DNA of 46,484 nt from Actinomycetales bacterium. GTDB lineage: Bacteria; Actinomycetota; Actinomycetes; Nanopelagicales; Nanopelagicaceae. The notes under the pieces were generated by a model that saw nothing but the letters and a program-made list of their open reading frames with translations, was not told the origin of the DNA and did not search any database. The position numbers were made by a program, and so were the translations under genes. Positions 8,882 through 18,605 of the stretch are shown piece after piece. The stretch spans positions 1 to 46,484 of the forward strand of contig JAGWVL010000006.1 in the NCBI GenBank assembly GCA_018970885.1, in the 5' to 3' direction. Position 1 is the stretch's first letter, and every line of letters begins with the position of its first letter.

Positions 8882-10414
8882 TTAAGCAGCACCAATTCGC
8901 GTACGTCGCGGTGTTGCAAAGGACTTTCCAACCGCAGTTAACTCATCAGAAACTTGTGCCTTAATTGCATCCTCGCTCTTAAGCAACTTTGTTAGCTCGG
9001 CGATTGTGCTCTTGAGTTCTTTTTGCTCAGTTTCCAGTTCAATCTTGCTCATCTTAGTCAAACGACGAAGAGGCATATCCAAGATATAGGTTGCTTGTTC
9101 ATCGTTGAGTTTAAAGTCCTTGATTAACTTGTCTTTTGCAGCTGCTGCATCATCGCTGCCCCGAATAATCTTGATTACCTTATCGATGTCAATAATCGCT
9201 TTAAGTAAACCATCAACCAGACCTAAACGGGCTTGGGCCTTTGCTTTGCGGAACTCTGAACGACGACGAACAACTTCGATCCGGTGATCAATAAATACTC
9301 GTAGCAGCTCCTTTAGACCAAGCGTCTGTGGGCGGCCTTTCACCAGTGCAACTGCGTTAATTGCAAATGCATCTTCCATAGGAGTCAATGCGTATAGCTT
9401 CTCCAGAATATCTTCAGGCTCAAAGCCATTTTTAATCTCAATAACAACATTGGTGCCTGTCTGGCCATCGGAAAGATCAACGATGTCGCTGATTCCCTGA
9501 ATTTTCTTTGCCTTTACAAGAGCTGCAATACGTTCAACAACCTTTTCCGGTCCAATTGTGTATGGAAGCTCCTTGATCACGATACCCATCTTGCGGGAGG
9601 TCACCTTTTCAATCTCAACTGTTGCACGTACCTTGAAGGATCCCTTACCAGTTGAGTACGCCTCGCGAACACCATCAAGTCCAACGATCTCGCCACCGGT
9701 TGGGAAATCTGGACCTGGAACAAATTTCATTAACTGCTTAACAGTTGCCGATGGATTATCGATCAAAAACTTTGTTGCAGCGATGACTTCGCCTAAGTTA
9801 TGAGGTGCCATATTAGTTGCCATACCAACAGCGATTCCAGAACCACCATTTACAAGCAGGTTTGGATATGCTGCTGGCAAAACAATTGGCTCAGAAAGCT
9901 GTCCATCATAATTTGGACCAAAATCAACGGTGTCTTCATCAGCTTCTGCAACCATTGCCATCGCAGCTGGTGCTAAACGGGCCTCGGTGTATCGCATCGC
10001 TGCGGGACCTGCATCAAGGGAGCCAAAGTTTCCGTGGCCATCAATAAGTGGCAATCCCATTGAAAAACTTTGTGCCATACGAACTAAAGCATCGTAAATT
10101 GCGCCATCACCATGCGGGTGCAACTTACCCATTACCTCACCAACAACACGTGCACTCTTTACATGTCCGCGCTCTGGACGAAGACCCATGTCCGCCATCT
10201 GATGAAGGATGCGACGGTGAACAGGTTTTAAACCATCACGTGCATCAGGAAGAGCGCGCGAATAAATAACTGAGTATGCATATTCAAGAAAAGATTCTGA
10301 AACCTCTTTGGAAACATCGATGTCTACGATCTTGCCCGGATATTCGCCGGGCTTTGGTCCAGCAGGTTTCTTACCCTTTGCCGCAGATTTCGCGGGAGTC
10401 TTCGCAGTTGCCAT
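8882..10414 (-). CDS. parC: Type IIA DNA topoisomerase subunit A (ParC/GyrA-type), lacking the C-terminal pinwheel domain
   Basis: SFLEYAYSVIYSRALPDARDGLKPVHRRIL, HPHGDGAIYDALVRMAQ, YTEARLAPAA (active-site Tyr), LRRLTKMSKIELE; ends at GKSFATPRRTRIGAA. ATG 10414 (MATAKTPAK...) preferred. Confidence 0.9.
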   Translation of the reverse strand: MATAKTPAKSAAKGKKPAGPKPGEYPGKIVDIDVSKEVSESFLEYAYSVIYSRALPDARDGLKPVHRRILHQMADMGLRPERGHVKSARVVGEVMGKLHPHGDGAIYDALVRMAQSFSMGLPLIDGHGNFGSLDAGPAAMRYTEARLAPAAMAMVAEADEDTVDFGPNYDGQLSEPIVLPAAYPNLLVNGGSGIAVGMATNMAPHNLGEVIAATKFLIDNPSATVKQLMKFVPGPDFPTGGEIVGLDGVREAYSTGKGSFKVRATVEIEKVTSRKMGIVIKELPYTIGPEKVVERIAALVKAKKIQGISDIVDLSDGQTGTNVVIEIKNGFEPEDILEKLYALTPMEDAFAINAVALVKGRPQTLGLKELLRVFIDHRIEVVRRRSEFRKAKAQARLGLVDGLLKAIIDIDKVIKIIRGSDDAAAAKDKLIKDFKLNDEQATYILDMPLRRLTKMSKIELETEQKELKSTIAELTKLLKSEDAIKAQVSDELTAVGKSFATPRRTRIGAA

Positions 10415-10439
10415 TGGGGCATTCTGCCAAGAGTCAGCC

Positions 10440-11321
10440 TTAAATGAGGGGAGGGCGCGCCCCAACTGATGAAACACACTTTGCTGCCAATGCAGCTCCG
10501 GCGGAAAGTGCTTGTGTTAAATCACTTGTTTCTAGCCACTTCGGAATAAATCCAGCAGCAAAGGAGTCACCAGCACCTGTTGTGTCGACAACATTGGTAG
10601 TAACCGCGGAGACTTTGGCGGTATCGGTGCCATTAATCGCCATGGCACCCTTTGAACCCAACTTAATGACAACAAGTGGTGTGTGCTGAGCAAGGTTTTC
10701 TTCAGCGGTTACAACATCTTTTGAATCTCCAAGATACAAAGCCTCTTCACTATTAAGAAGAATTCCATCCATCATTGAAACCCATGACAATACTTCTTCA
10801 CGGCTAACGATCTTCATCGCACCTGTTGTTGTTGGGTCAAAGAAGATTGGCTTTCCTGCAGCTTTAATCTTTTTGATCATCGCAAGAACAGCATCACGAC
10901 TACGGAAATCTAGAAGCGCATAACCAGATAAATACACCCCATCGATATCATCTAGTGGTGGCAGATCGGATGCTTCAAGATCTGCGTTTGCCCCATTGTC
11001 CGGAAACATTGTTCGCTCACCATTGGCATCAACCAAAATGACGACAACACCTGTTGGGCGTCCACTATGCATCAAATTGAGGTGTTCTACGCCGTACTTA
11101 TCAAGATCTGAAATAAGGGCAAAACCGACAGGGTCATTTCCTGTGCGAGCTACTAAGTGAGCCTTTGAATTCGTACGCGTTATCCAGGTCGCAACATTTG
11201 CAGCCTGTCCACCAGGGTGGCTAGAAATTCTGCTGGCAGTGTCATTTCCATAATTGATCGGCTCTTTCAGCTGAGAAATTACATCGAGTGCTAAATCACC
11301 GATACACAAGATCTTTTTCAT
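10440..11321 (-). CDS. psuK: PfkB-family carbohydrate kinase, probable pseudouridine kinase
   Basis: GGQAANVA and NVVDTTGAGDSFAAGF PfkB signatures; start overlaps the stop of psuG. Confidence 0.78.
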   Translation of the reverse strand: MKKILCIGDLALDVISQLKEPINYGNDTASRISSHPGGQAANVATWITRTNSKAHLVARTGNDPVGFALISDLDKYGVEHLNLMHSGRPTGVVVILVDANGERTMFPDNGANADLEASDLPPLDDIDGVYLSGYALLDFRSRDAVLAMIKKIKAAGKPIFFDPTTTGAMKIVSREEVLSWVSMMDGILLNSEEALYLGDSKDVVTAEENLAQHTPLVVIKLGSKGAMAINGTDTAKVSAVTTNVVDTTGAGDSFAAGFIPKWLETSDLTQALSAGAALAAKCVSSVGARPPLI

Positions 11322-12220
11322 TGAAGCGCCACAGCAATCTGAGCTCCTAATAAACAATTCGCTTTAATGATTTCAGTATTGATGGCTAAGGATTCACCTT
11401 TTGAGGTAGTGTGAAAATGCTCTAGCAAGAAAGGTGTCACCGCCTTTCCAGCAATACCCTCTCTCTCTGCCTTCTCCAAACCTGATTTTAAAATCTCATC
11501 ATGTAAAGCTTGATTCATTTCCTTCACAACTGGGTTTGCAACGACCAGTGCTTTACTCAAAGTACCAACTTCTTTGCGAGCCTTGATAATCGCTGCGATT
11601 TCTTCAGGAGTATCAACTCGATGTTCAAGTGTGTAACCAGAATCAGTGAGATAAAAACCTGGAAAAGCATTTGTCTTATATCCAACGAGGCTGATCGCCA
11701 ATGTTTCAAGCCTTTCCAATGTTGCAGGCACATCCAAAATGGATTTCACACCTGCGCAGATCATGGTCATGTCAACATTGGCCAGAGCGGTTAAATCTGC
11801 CGATTCATCAAAGGATTCATTTGCACCTCTGTGAACTCCACCAAGTCCGCCTGTAGCAAAAATATGAATTCCAGCAAGTGCTGCGATGTGCGCCGTTGCA
11901 GCAACTGTTGTCGCAGCGCTCTTGCCTTGAGCAACTATGATCGGAAGGTCTCGAATTGATGCCTTAGAAATATCATCACGGTTAGCAATCGCTTCTAACT
12001 CAAATCGTTCTAATCCGACCAATATCTTTCCATCAAGCAATGCGATCGTTGCCGGAGTAGCACCTGCATCACGAACGATTCGTTCGCACTCGAGGGCTAC
12101 CTCAAGATTTGAAGGACGTGGCAATCCATGGCTGATGATGGTTGATTCCAGAGCAACAACAGGCTTTCTGGCCTTGAGCGCATCGGCAACCTCAGCAGAT
12201 AATTTGATCGCTTTTTCCAC
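11318..12220 (-). CDS. psuG: Pseudouridine-5'-phosphate glycosidase
   Basis: VVALESTIISHGLPRPSNLEVA, ATGGLGGVHRGA, TICAGVKSILDVPATLE, LVGYKTNAFPGFY. GTG 12220 preferred over TTG 12226 because TAGAGT lies exactly 6 nt upstream. Confidence 0.92.
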   Translation of the reverse strand: MEKAIKLSAEVADALKARKPVVALESTIISHGLPRPSNLEVALECERIVRDAGATPATIALLDGKILVGLERFELEAIANRDDISKASIRDLPIIVAQGKSAATTVAATAHIAALAGIHIFATGGLGGVHRGANESFDESADLTALANVDMTMICAGVKSILDVPATLERLETLAISLVGYKTNAFPGFYLTDSGYTLEHRVDTPEEIAAIIKARKEVGTLSKALVVANPVVKEMNQALHDEILKSGLEKAEREGIAGKAVTPFLLEHFHTTSKGESLAINTEIIKANCLLGAQIAVALQ

Positions 12221-12258
12221 AGTCAAACTCTAGTGCACACTCGTGGGAAGATAAGCAC

Positions 12259-13359
12259 GTGCATTTGTCCCAGATAACACCATCTATCTTTTCATCCCTC
12301 GGGCTGGACAGTGCCGTTGATCACTTAGCGGTTGGTCAATCGCCTATGGGGCGTGAGCTTTTATTTTTGATTGATGGGTTTGGCTTTGACACCTTGTCAC
12401 AGTACGCGGATGTAATGCCAACAATAAGTCGGATGTTTAATCATGGTTTGGTGCAGACACCATTTCCTTCAACAACTGCAACCTCGCTTGCAACTTTAAC
12501 AACTGGCGAACTCCCCGGTGTGCATGGAATGTTGGGATACACCGTTCAGGTTCCACGCAGTGGTGGGCGATTGCTTAATGCTTTGAAATGGGATGAACGT
12601 GTAGATCCCGAAAATTGGCAGCCGGTCGAAACTCTTTTTCAACGCGCAGCCAAAGTTGGAATTTTGGTAACCCATGTTGCTGCCAAACGTTATGAAAATT
12701 CTGGATTTACCCGAGCGGTATTTCGTGGTGCAGAGTACAAAGGTGCAAATGTTGTTGCAGATTTAGTAAGCGAAACTAAGCAAGCACTTCAAAAAACACC
12801 ATCTTTTGTTTACTTGTATGTTAATGATTTAGATAATGCAGGACACTCAGATGGAGTCGGTAGCGATAAGTGGATTGCGGCACTGACTGCCATTGATCAA
12901 TTGGTCTCTCAGCTAATGAAAGAGGTTCCAAAAGGAACTCGTATCTGGGTAACCTCTGATCATGGAATGATTAATGTTCAAGAAAAGATCATTATTGGTC
13001 AGGACAACCCATTGCTAACTGGCATTAGCGTTATTGCCGGCGAACCACGTGCTCGTCACCTGTATTTAGAGAGTGACTCTGTGCAAGCACGTAGGGAGGT
13101 TGCATCATTGTGGCAAGAGTATTTGCAGGAAAAAGCCTTGGTCCTAACCCGTGAACAAGCTATTTCCAGCGATCTATTTGGTTCTCAGCTAAGCGCTGAT
13201 GCAGTTGATCGAATGGGTGAGGTGATTGCAATTGCTCGAGGGGGATTAGTTTTACTAGATCCGGAACGTGCAGATAAAGAAGGTGCGATGGTTGGACACC
13301 ATGGTTCAGATAGCAAGAATGAATCTCAGGTGGGATTGCTTACAACAACCCTGAGTTAA
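12259..13359 (+). CDS. Alkaline phosphatase superfamily / nucleotide pyrophosphatase-like protein
   Basis: LFLIDGFGFDTL, FPSTTATSLATLTTGELPGVHGMLGY, YVNDLDNAGHSDG, VTSDHGMINV, VGHHG. Confidence 0.85.
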   Translation: MHLSQITPSIFSSLGLDSAVDHLAVGQSPMGRELLFLIDGFGFDTLSQYADVMPTISRMFNHGLVQTPFPSTTATSLATLTTGELPGVHGMLGYTVQVPRSGGRLLNALKWDERVDPENWQPVETLFQRAAKVGILVTHVAAKRYENSGFTRAVFRGAEYKGANVVADLVSETKQALQKTPSFVYLYVNDLDNAGHSDGVGSDKWIAALTAIDQLVSQLMKEVPKGTRIWVTSDHGMINVQEKIIIGQDNPLLTGISVIAGEPRARHLYLESDSVQARREVASLWQEYLQEKALVLTREQAISSDLFGSQLSADAVDRMGEVIAIARGGLVLLDPERADKEGAMVGHHGSDSKNESQVGLLTTTLS

Positions 13360-13375
13360 GAATTTCACAAATGAG

Positions 13376-14221
13376 TTAAGAGGGCTTGTCCTCTGGCTTG
13401 ATGCCAAACATGATTTCATCCCAACTTGGAACCTTTGCACGTGCGGTTATTCCGTCTCGTGATGCCTCATCATCTGGCTCTTCGCGAATAACAGCTAAAC
13501 GTGGAACCTCGCGAATTGGTTCGATCTCTTCTTCAATCTCGCCTTGAACCTCTTCCTTGCGGAACTCGCTGTAAACATCGATGATCCGGCGCTCGGATGG
13601 GTGCGAAGATTCGGTAGGGATAAGAGCAGCGGTTGGAAGTTGGCGAGGTGCAGGCTCATCACCCATCATCCACCGTGCATTTTCATCCATCGATGTAACT
13701 GTGCGAAGCGTTGCATCAAAGCTCCACTGTGCAATTCCGACACCTGAAGAATTTGGATAATGAAGTTCAATGGTCCAGGTCCCATCTTCGAGGCGCCAGG
13801 TGTCCCATGAGAGTTCAGATGAATCTATGTTACGTGGTGCTAAACGTGAGATAACAACCCCTAGTAAAGTAACAGCATCACGTCCGCCTTCTTTACGGAT
13901 CGCAATTTGCTGTGCTTGATCAATTATATAAATACGTTCAGAGAGAATTGGACCTGCAAAACGTTCAACTCTCTCAATCGTTGTGTCATTTTCGCGAGCG
14001 ATTTGTTCTGCAGTCTGTCCGGCACGTAATAATCGCTGAATCTCTTTAATTGAAATACTTGTTTCATCATTGTATGGAACCACCGTCAAGCGCTGCTGAT
14101 TTACTGTTGCACGCAATGTGTCGGAAACACGGACTGTGTATTCCTGTCCGTCATTGTCATGTAACAAAAGGTAGAGACCATCTTCGGTCTTTCCATTAAG
14201 TCGTAGCTCAGTCACGAGCAC
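13376..14221 (-). CDS. sepH: Septation protein SepH (DUF3071 family)
   Basis: N-terminal LRLNGKTEDGLYLLLHDNDGQEYTVRVSDTLRA and helix-turn-helix-like LLRAGQTAEQIARENDTTIERVERFAGPILSER, typical of SepH. Confidence 0.87.
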   Translation of the reverse strand: MLVTELRLNGKTEDGLYLLLHDNDGQEYTVRVSDTLRATVNQQRLTVVPYNDETSISIKEIQRLLRAGQTAEQIARENDTTIERVERFAGPILSERIYIIDQAQQIAIRKEGGRDAVTLLGVVISRLAPRNIDSSELSWDTWRLEDGTWTIELHYPNSSGVGIAQWSFDATLRTVTSMDENARWMMGDEPAPRQLPTAALIPTESSHPSERRIIDVYSEFRKEEVQGEIEEEIEPIREVPRLAVIREEPDDEASRDGITARAKVPSWDEIMFGIKPEDKPS

Positions 14222-15449
14222 GAGGGTAGCCGATTAGCCCCTTATAAGTCTGGAAATACGGAAGTGTGGCTGCACACGCCGCGATCATGAATCCCAGCGG
14301 TACCCAAAATGCAATGTCTGCACCAAAGCGGTCGATGATTTGGCCAGATAGTGCGCTAGAAATTGCACCACCCACAGGCATACCTGCAACCACCCAGGTC
14401 AAAGTTTCAGTGATTTGATCTGGTGGAACAGCACCCTCAGCGACTCCGTAAGCATTAATAACAAGGGGAGCGATCGCAAAACCATTAAAGAAGAGGGCAA
14501 CGGCCAGCCATGAAATTGAATGTACAAACAACATTGGAATCGAAAGCACAGTTAGCGCAAAGAGAAAGATTAAGAAGCGAGATGCACTTGATAGTTTCCA
14601 CTTGATAACCCCATTGATAATGGCGGCAACTGCGCTGCCGGCTGCCCAAATCGCTAACAGGATTCCGGATTGTGCTTCTTGGCCACGGAATTCTGCAAAT
14701 GCAACTGTCACGATTGCAATTGAGCCAAAAAAGCCACCCAATAATGTCGTGGGAAGAACTACAGCTTGCACCCGCTTGTTTCTAATAACCGCTGGATGTG
14801 GATCAACGATTCTTTTGGGATTTGCAGGTGGCTCGGTCTCTTTGGCCATAACAAATAATGGAAAACCAATTGCAACAAAGATAATTCCCGAAATGATTCC
14901 CGCAGCAGGTGCGATAGAGGTTGCGCACGCGGTGACGATGATTGGCCCGAGTATAAAAACAACTTCATCCATCAGCGCTTCAAAAGAGTATGCGGTGTTT
15001 ACGATATGTCGGTCTTGTTCATCCTCTGTAGTGGTTGTTTTGTCTGGACTCAATATATGTAACCAACGTCGACGCACAAGTCCGCCTGTATTTACAGAGA
15101 ATGCTTCAGCGATAAAGATGGATACAAACCAGGTCCACACAGGTGCTTCATTGAGTACCAAAACTGTAAATGCACAAAAGGCAATGACCTTGACTGGAAT
15201 TACTCGGACCAGCATCGCACTTTGTCCAATGCGATCTGCAACCCTTGACCAATGTGGTGTTGCTAGCGCCATCACTACTGAGGCAGTTGCACTCAAAGCG
15301 CCTGCAATCGCATATGAATCACTGACTGCGACAACTATGAAAACAAGCGCAAGTGAATCCATGGAAATTGGCATACGTGCGATTACGCCAGGAATTGAAA
15401 ATTTCAGCGCCCCAGGGGTTTTCAAAAGTGTTAAGTACCCTGAGAACAT
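14208..15449 (-). CDS. MFS transporter
   Basis: About 12 hydrophobic segments; ATG 15449 preferred (TAGACT 7 nt upstream). Confidence 0.8.
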   Translation of the reverse strand: MFSGYLTLLKTPGALKFSIPGVIARMPISMDSLALVFIVVAVSDSYAIAGALSATASVVMALATPHWSRVADRIGQSAMLVRVIPVKVIAFCAFTVLVLNEAPVWTWFVSIFIAEAFSVNTGGLVRRRWLHILSPDKTTTTEDEQDRHIVNTAYSFEALMDEVVFILGPIIVTACATSIAPAAGIISGIIFVAIGFPLFVMAKETEPPANPKRIVDPHPAVIRNKRVQAVVLPTTLLGGFFGSIAIVTVAFAEFRGQEAQSGILLAIWAAGSAVAAIINGVIKWKLSSASRFLIFLFALTVLSIPMLFVHSISWLAVALFFNGFAIAPLVINAYGVAEGAVPPDQITETLTWVVAGMPVGGAISSALSGQIIDRFGADIAFWVPLGFMIAACAATLPYFQTYKGLIGYPRARD

Positions 15450-15483
15450 AGGCAAGAGTCTATCCCGCCATTAGACTGCGGTT

Positions 15484-16248
15484 ATGACAGATACCAATGA
15501 GCTTCTTCAACTTGCATTAAATATTGCTCGTCAAGCTGGAGATTTATTGGTAGATCGTCCCGCTTCCTGGGACTTGACAGTTAAATCAACGGCAATTGAT
15601 ATTGCAACTCAAATGGATCATGCGAGTGAAAAGTTAATTGTTGAAAGTATTTTGGCTGCACGCCCCGAAGATGGAATCATCGGAGAAGAGGGAGCTTCAC
15701 ATGCCAGCAAAAGTGGGATCACCTGGGTTATCGATCCAGTAGATGGCACAGTTAATTACTTTTACGGATTACCGGGATGGGCAATCAGCATTGCTGCCAA
15801 AGATGAAAGTGGAACATTGGTCGGCGTCGTTCATTCACCAACTGTTAACTCAACCTGGCATGCATGCAAAGGTGGGGGAGCATTCCTCAACGATGTGAAG
15901 ATCGGCTGCAATGATCCCGTTGAACTCAATCGCGCTTTATTGTCATCGGGTTTTGCTTATGATGTTAAAAACCGAATTGAGCAGTTAAAGATTGTGAATG
16001 CCTTACTCCCGCAGATTCGAGATCTTCGTCGAATTGGATCAGCTGCTGCCGACATCTGCCATGTAGCAACTGGATTGGTTGATGGTTACTTTGAAACTGG
16101 ACTGTATGAATGGGATCTAGCTGCCGCAGAGTTGATCGCCCGTGAAGCTGGTGCAATGGTGACCACCCGTCCCTGGCATGGGCTCAATCTGACCGTTGCC
16201 GCTGGCCCTCACCTCTTTGAGGCGCTCAACGCTCACATTCCCGAGTAA
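15484..16248 (+). CDS. Inositol monophosphatase family protein
   Basis: GEEGAS, WVIDPVDGTVNYFYGLPGWAISIA, RRIGSAAADICHVATGLVDGYFETGLYEWDLAAAELIAREAGA. Confidence 0.92.
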   Translation: MTDTNELLQLALNIARQAGDLLVDRPASWDLTVKSTAIDIATQMDHASEKLIVESILAARPEDGIIGEEGASHASKSGITWVIDPVDGTVNYFYGLPGWAISIAAKDESGTLVGVVHSPTVNSTWHACKGGGAFLNDVKIGCNDPVELNRALLSSGFAYDVKNRIEQLKIVNALLPQIRDLRRIGSAAADICHVATGLVDGYFETGLYEWDLAAAELIAREAGAMVTTRPWHGLNLTVAAGPHLFEALNAHIPE

Positions 16249-16355
16249 AGCGCAGCGCCAGAGGCCGATTTACGGTTCTGAGCGTGGCTGTGGCACAATA
16301 CGCAATCTGCACCGCCAAAGCGCGTGCTTCATAGAAATGACAAAAGGATCCGAAT

Positions 16356-16913
16356 ATGAACACTCTTGACGCCGTAGATGCAGCATCGCTGCGCAAAGAC
16401 ATCCCACAATTTCGTGCTGGTGATGAGCTCAAGATCCATGTTCGCGTTATCGAAGGTAACAAGAGCCGTCTTCAGGTTTTCCAAGGTTTAGTTATCCGTC
16501 GCCAAGGTGATGGCGTTCGCGAGACCTTCACAATCCGTAAGGTTTCATACGGCGTTGGCGTTGAGCGTACCTTCCCAGTTCACACTCCAGTTATTGAAAA
16601 AATCGAGTTGGTAAAGAAGGGCGAAGTACGTCGCGCCAAGCTGTACTACCTACGCGATCTTCGCGGTAAGGCTGCAAAGATTCGCGAAAAGCGCGATGGC
16701 GTAGAAGGTTACGGTGACGGAATTCTTTCAACACCTGAGCCAGTAGTTATCTCTGAGCCAGTAGTTGAAGCGGTTGTTGAAGCACCTGCGGCAGAGGCGG
16801 TTGTTGTGTCCGAGCCAGTAGCAGAGGTTGCTGTGGCAGAGGCACCAGCTGAAGCTGCGACTGCAGATGTTGTGGATGCACCTGAAGCAACTGAAGCTCC
16901 AAAAGCTGAATAA
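16356..16913 (+). CDS. rplS: 50S ribosomal protein L19 with long acidic C-terminal extension
   Basis: [70 protein letters not shown]...[22 protein letters not shown], then an A/E/V/P-rich tail. Confidence 0.95.
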   Translation: MNTLDAVDAASLRKDIPQFRAGDELKIHVRVIEGNKSRLQVFQGLVIRRQGDGVRETFTIRKVSYGVGVERTFPVHTPVIEKIELVKKGEVRRAKLYYLRDLRGKAAKIREKRDGVEGYGDGILSTPEPVVISEPVVEAVVEAPAAEAVVVSEPVAEVAVAEAPAEAATADVVDAPEATEAPKAE

Positions 16914-16921
16914 TCTCTTCA

Positions 16922-17578
16922 ATGCGAAATAAGGGATCGCTCCTTAAGGAGCTCCCAATCCTTGTTGTTGTTGCACTCGTTGTCTCCTTATTTATCAAGA
17001 CATTCCTAGTGCAGTTTTTCTATATTCCATCTGGATCCATGGAAAACACACTTCAAATCAAGGATCGCGTTGCAGTAAATAAAGTTCCTTTTATCTCAAA
17101 CACAATTAAACGTGGAGATGTAGTTGTATTCCGCGATCCCAATAACTGGCTTCCAGAGATCATCGATTACTCAACAAATAAGTATGTTGCAAAGGCTAAA
17201 AGCGCACTTGTAGCTGTGGGAGTTCTTCCCAACCCTGCCAAGCAGTACTTAGTAAAGCGTGTCATTGGTGTTGGCGGCGACCGTGTTGTCTGCTGTACCA
17301 AGGATGGCAAATTAACTATCAACGGCGTTGAAGTCACCGAGCCTTACATCTTTGCTGGCAATAAGCCATCTGAAATGAACTTTGATGTCACCGTTCCCAA
17401 GGGCAAGTTATGGGTAATGGGAGATCACCGCGGAGCAAGTGCGGATTCTCGCTATCACCAAGAGGATATTAATAAGGGCTTTGTTCCTGAATCAAAGGTG
17501 AGCGGGCGTGTAGTTGGAGTTATCTGGCCGTTCAAGCACATCAAATATGTTCCAAGAGTTGATGTCTTAAATAAGTAA
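16922..17578 (+). CDS. lepB: Signal peptidase I
   Basis: IPSGSMENTLQIKDRVAVNK, RGDVVVFRDP, YLVKRVIGVGGDRV, VMGDHRGASADSR; N-terminal transmembrane segment. Confidence 0.95.
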   Translation: MRNKGSLLKELPILVVVALVVSLFIKTFLVQFFYIPSGSMENTLQIKDRVAVNKVPFISNTIKRGDVVVFRDPNNWLPEIIDYSTNKYVAKAKSALVAVGVLPNPAKQYLVKRVIGVGGDRVVCCTKDGKLTINGVEVTEPYIFAGNKPSEMNFDVTVPKGKLWVMGDHRGASADSRYHQEDINKGFVPESKVSGRVVGVIWPFKHIKYVPRVDVLNK

Positions 17579-17582
17579 CCTT

Positions 17583-18191
17583 ATGAAGGTTATCGAACAA
17601 CTTTTAACTAATGCCGGAATCTCACCGATTGCAGGTGTTGATGAAGCAGGTCGTGGAGCATGTGCTGGCCCTCTTGTGATCGCTTCAGTTGTTCTCAATG
17701 ATCCATTTGCACCAGAGCTTGCGGTAGTTCGCGATTCAAAAGAGATCCCGGAAAATAAACGTGATGCAGTTTTTGAGTTAATTCATCAGGTCGCTGCATC
17801 TGTCAGTGTTGTAATTGTTCCTGCCAGCGAAGTTGATTCACGTGGTGTGCATGCGGCAAATTTAGATGGAATGCGTCGAGCGGTTCAGGGATTAAGTGTT
17901 GAACCCGCCTATGTCTTAACAGATGGCTATGCGATCGAAGGGCTAGGGCTCCCAAACCTTGCGGTATGGAAAGGTGATCAAGTTGTTGTTTCAATTAGCG
18001 CAGCATCGGTGATCGCAAAGGTCACTCGAGATCGAATCATGCGCGAGATGGATAATGAATTTCCGTTGTATGGCTTTGCTGGTCACAAGGGGTACATAAC
18101 AGCTGCACACACAAAGGCGCTCAATGAGCATGGGCCGTGTGCACAACATCGTCGCTCTTTTGCCAATGTTGCTGCCCTAATCCACAAGTAA
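17583..18191 (+). CDS. rnhB: Ribonuclease HII
   Basis: IAGVDEAGRGACAGPLVIASVVL, DSKEIPENKRD, SAASVIAKVTRDRIM, GFAGHKGY. Confidence 0.94.
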   Translation: MKVIEQLLTNAGISPIAGVDEAGRGACAGPLVIASVVLNDPFAPELAVVRDSKEIPENKRDAVFELIHQVAASVSVVIVPASEVDSRGVHAANLDGMRRAVQGLSVEPAYVLTDGYAIEGLGLPNLAVWKGDQVVVSISAASVIAKVTRDRIMREMDNEFPLYGFAGHKGYITAAHTKALNEHGPCAQHRRSFANVAALIHK

Positions 18192-18239
18192 GTTCCGCGC
18201 TACATCTGGGCTCGATTGGGGTATTTATCCTCCCTGATC

Positions 18240-18605
18240 ATGAAGACAAAGAATAATCAAAGTACTGGGGCACTTGGCGAAGATGCGGTTGCTCAATATC
18301 TGATCGAACATCACTGCGAAGTAATCGAAAGAAATTGGCGGATACGTGAAGGCGAAATAGATATCGTCGCTCTTAATCCCACCGGAATCTTTTCATTTGT
18401 AGAGGTTAAAACTCGTAGTTCAGTTGCATTTGGTCATCCGTTCGAAGCGATCAATCGTGATAAAGCCCATCGCATGCAACGTCTAGCTCTTGCCTGGTTA
18501 GCTACACATGGGTGTTTAGGATGCGATTATCAAATCGATGTTGCAGCTGTTCTAGTGCAACCAGATGGAAAGCTTTCCATTGAATACCGCGAGAAGTTGC
18601 TATGA
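18240..18605 (+). CDS. YraN family (UPF0102) endonuclease-like protein
   Basis: GALGEDAVAQYLIEHHCEVIERNWRIREGEIDIVAL...FVEVKTRSS. Confidence 0.9.
   Translation: MKTKNNQSTGALGEDAVAQYLIEHHCEVIERNWRIREGEIDIVALNPTGIFSFVEVKTRSSVAFGHPFEAINRDKAHRMQRLALAWLATHGCLGCDYQIDVAAVLVQPDGKLSIEYREKLL

Noticed and set aside
13350-13382. Direct repeat GAGTTAAG at the convergent ends of the phosphatase and sepH genes
   Set aside because: Two 8-bp copies around stop codons; likely chance.
14602-15474. 290-aa plus-strand ORF opposite the MFS transporter gene
   Set aside because: Fully antisense to a convincing transporter; composition (Thr/Ala/Ile-rich, no motif) is the mirror of a hydrophobic membrane protein frame.
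16249-16355. Possible ribosomal-protein leader upstream of rplS
   Set aside because: The intergenic region lacks a structure I can match confidently to a known L19 leader; would need a covariance search.
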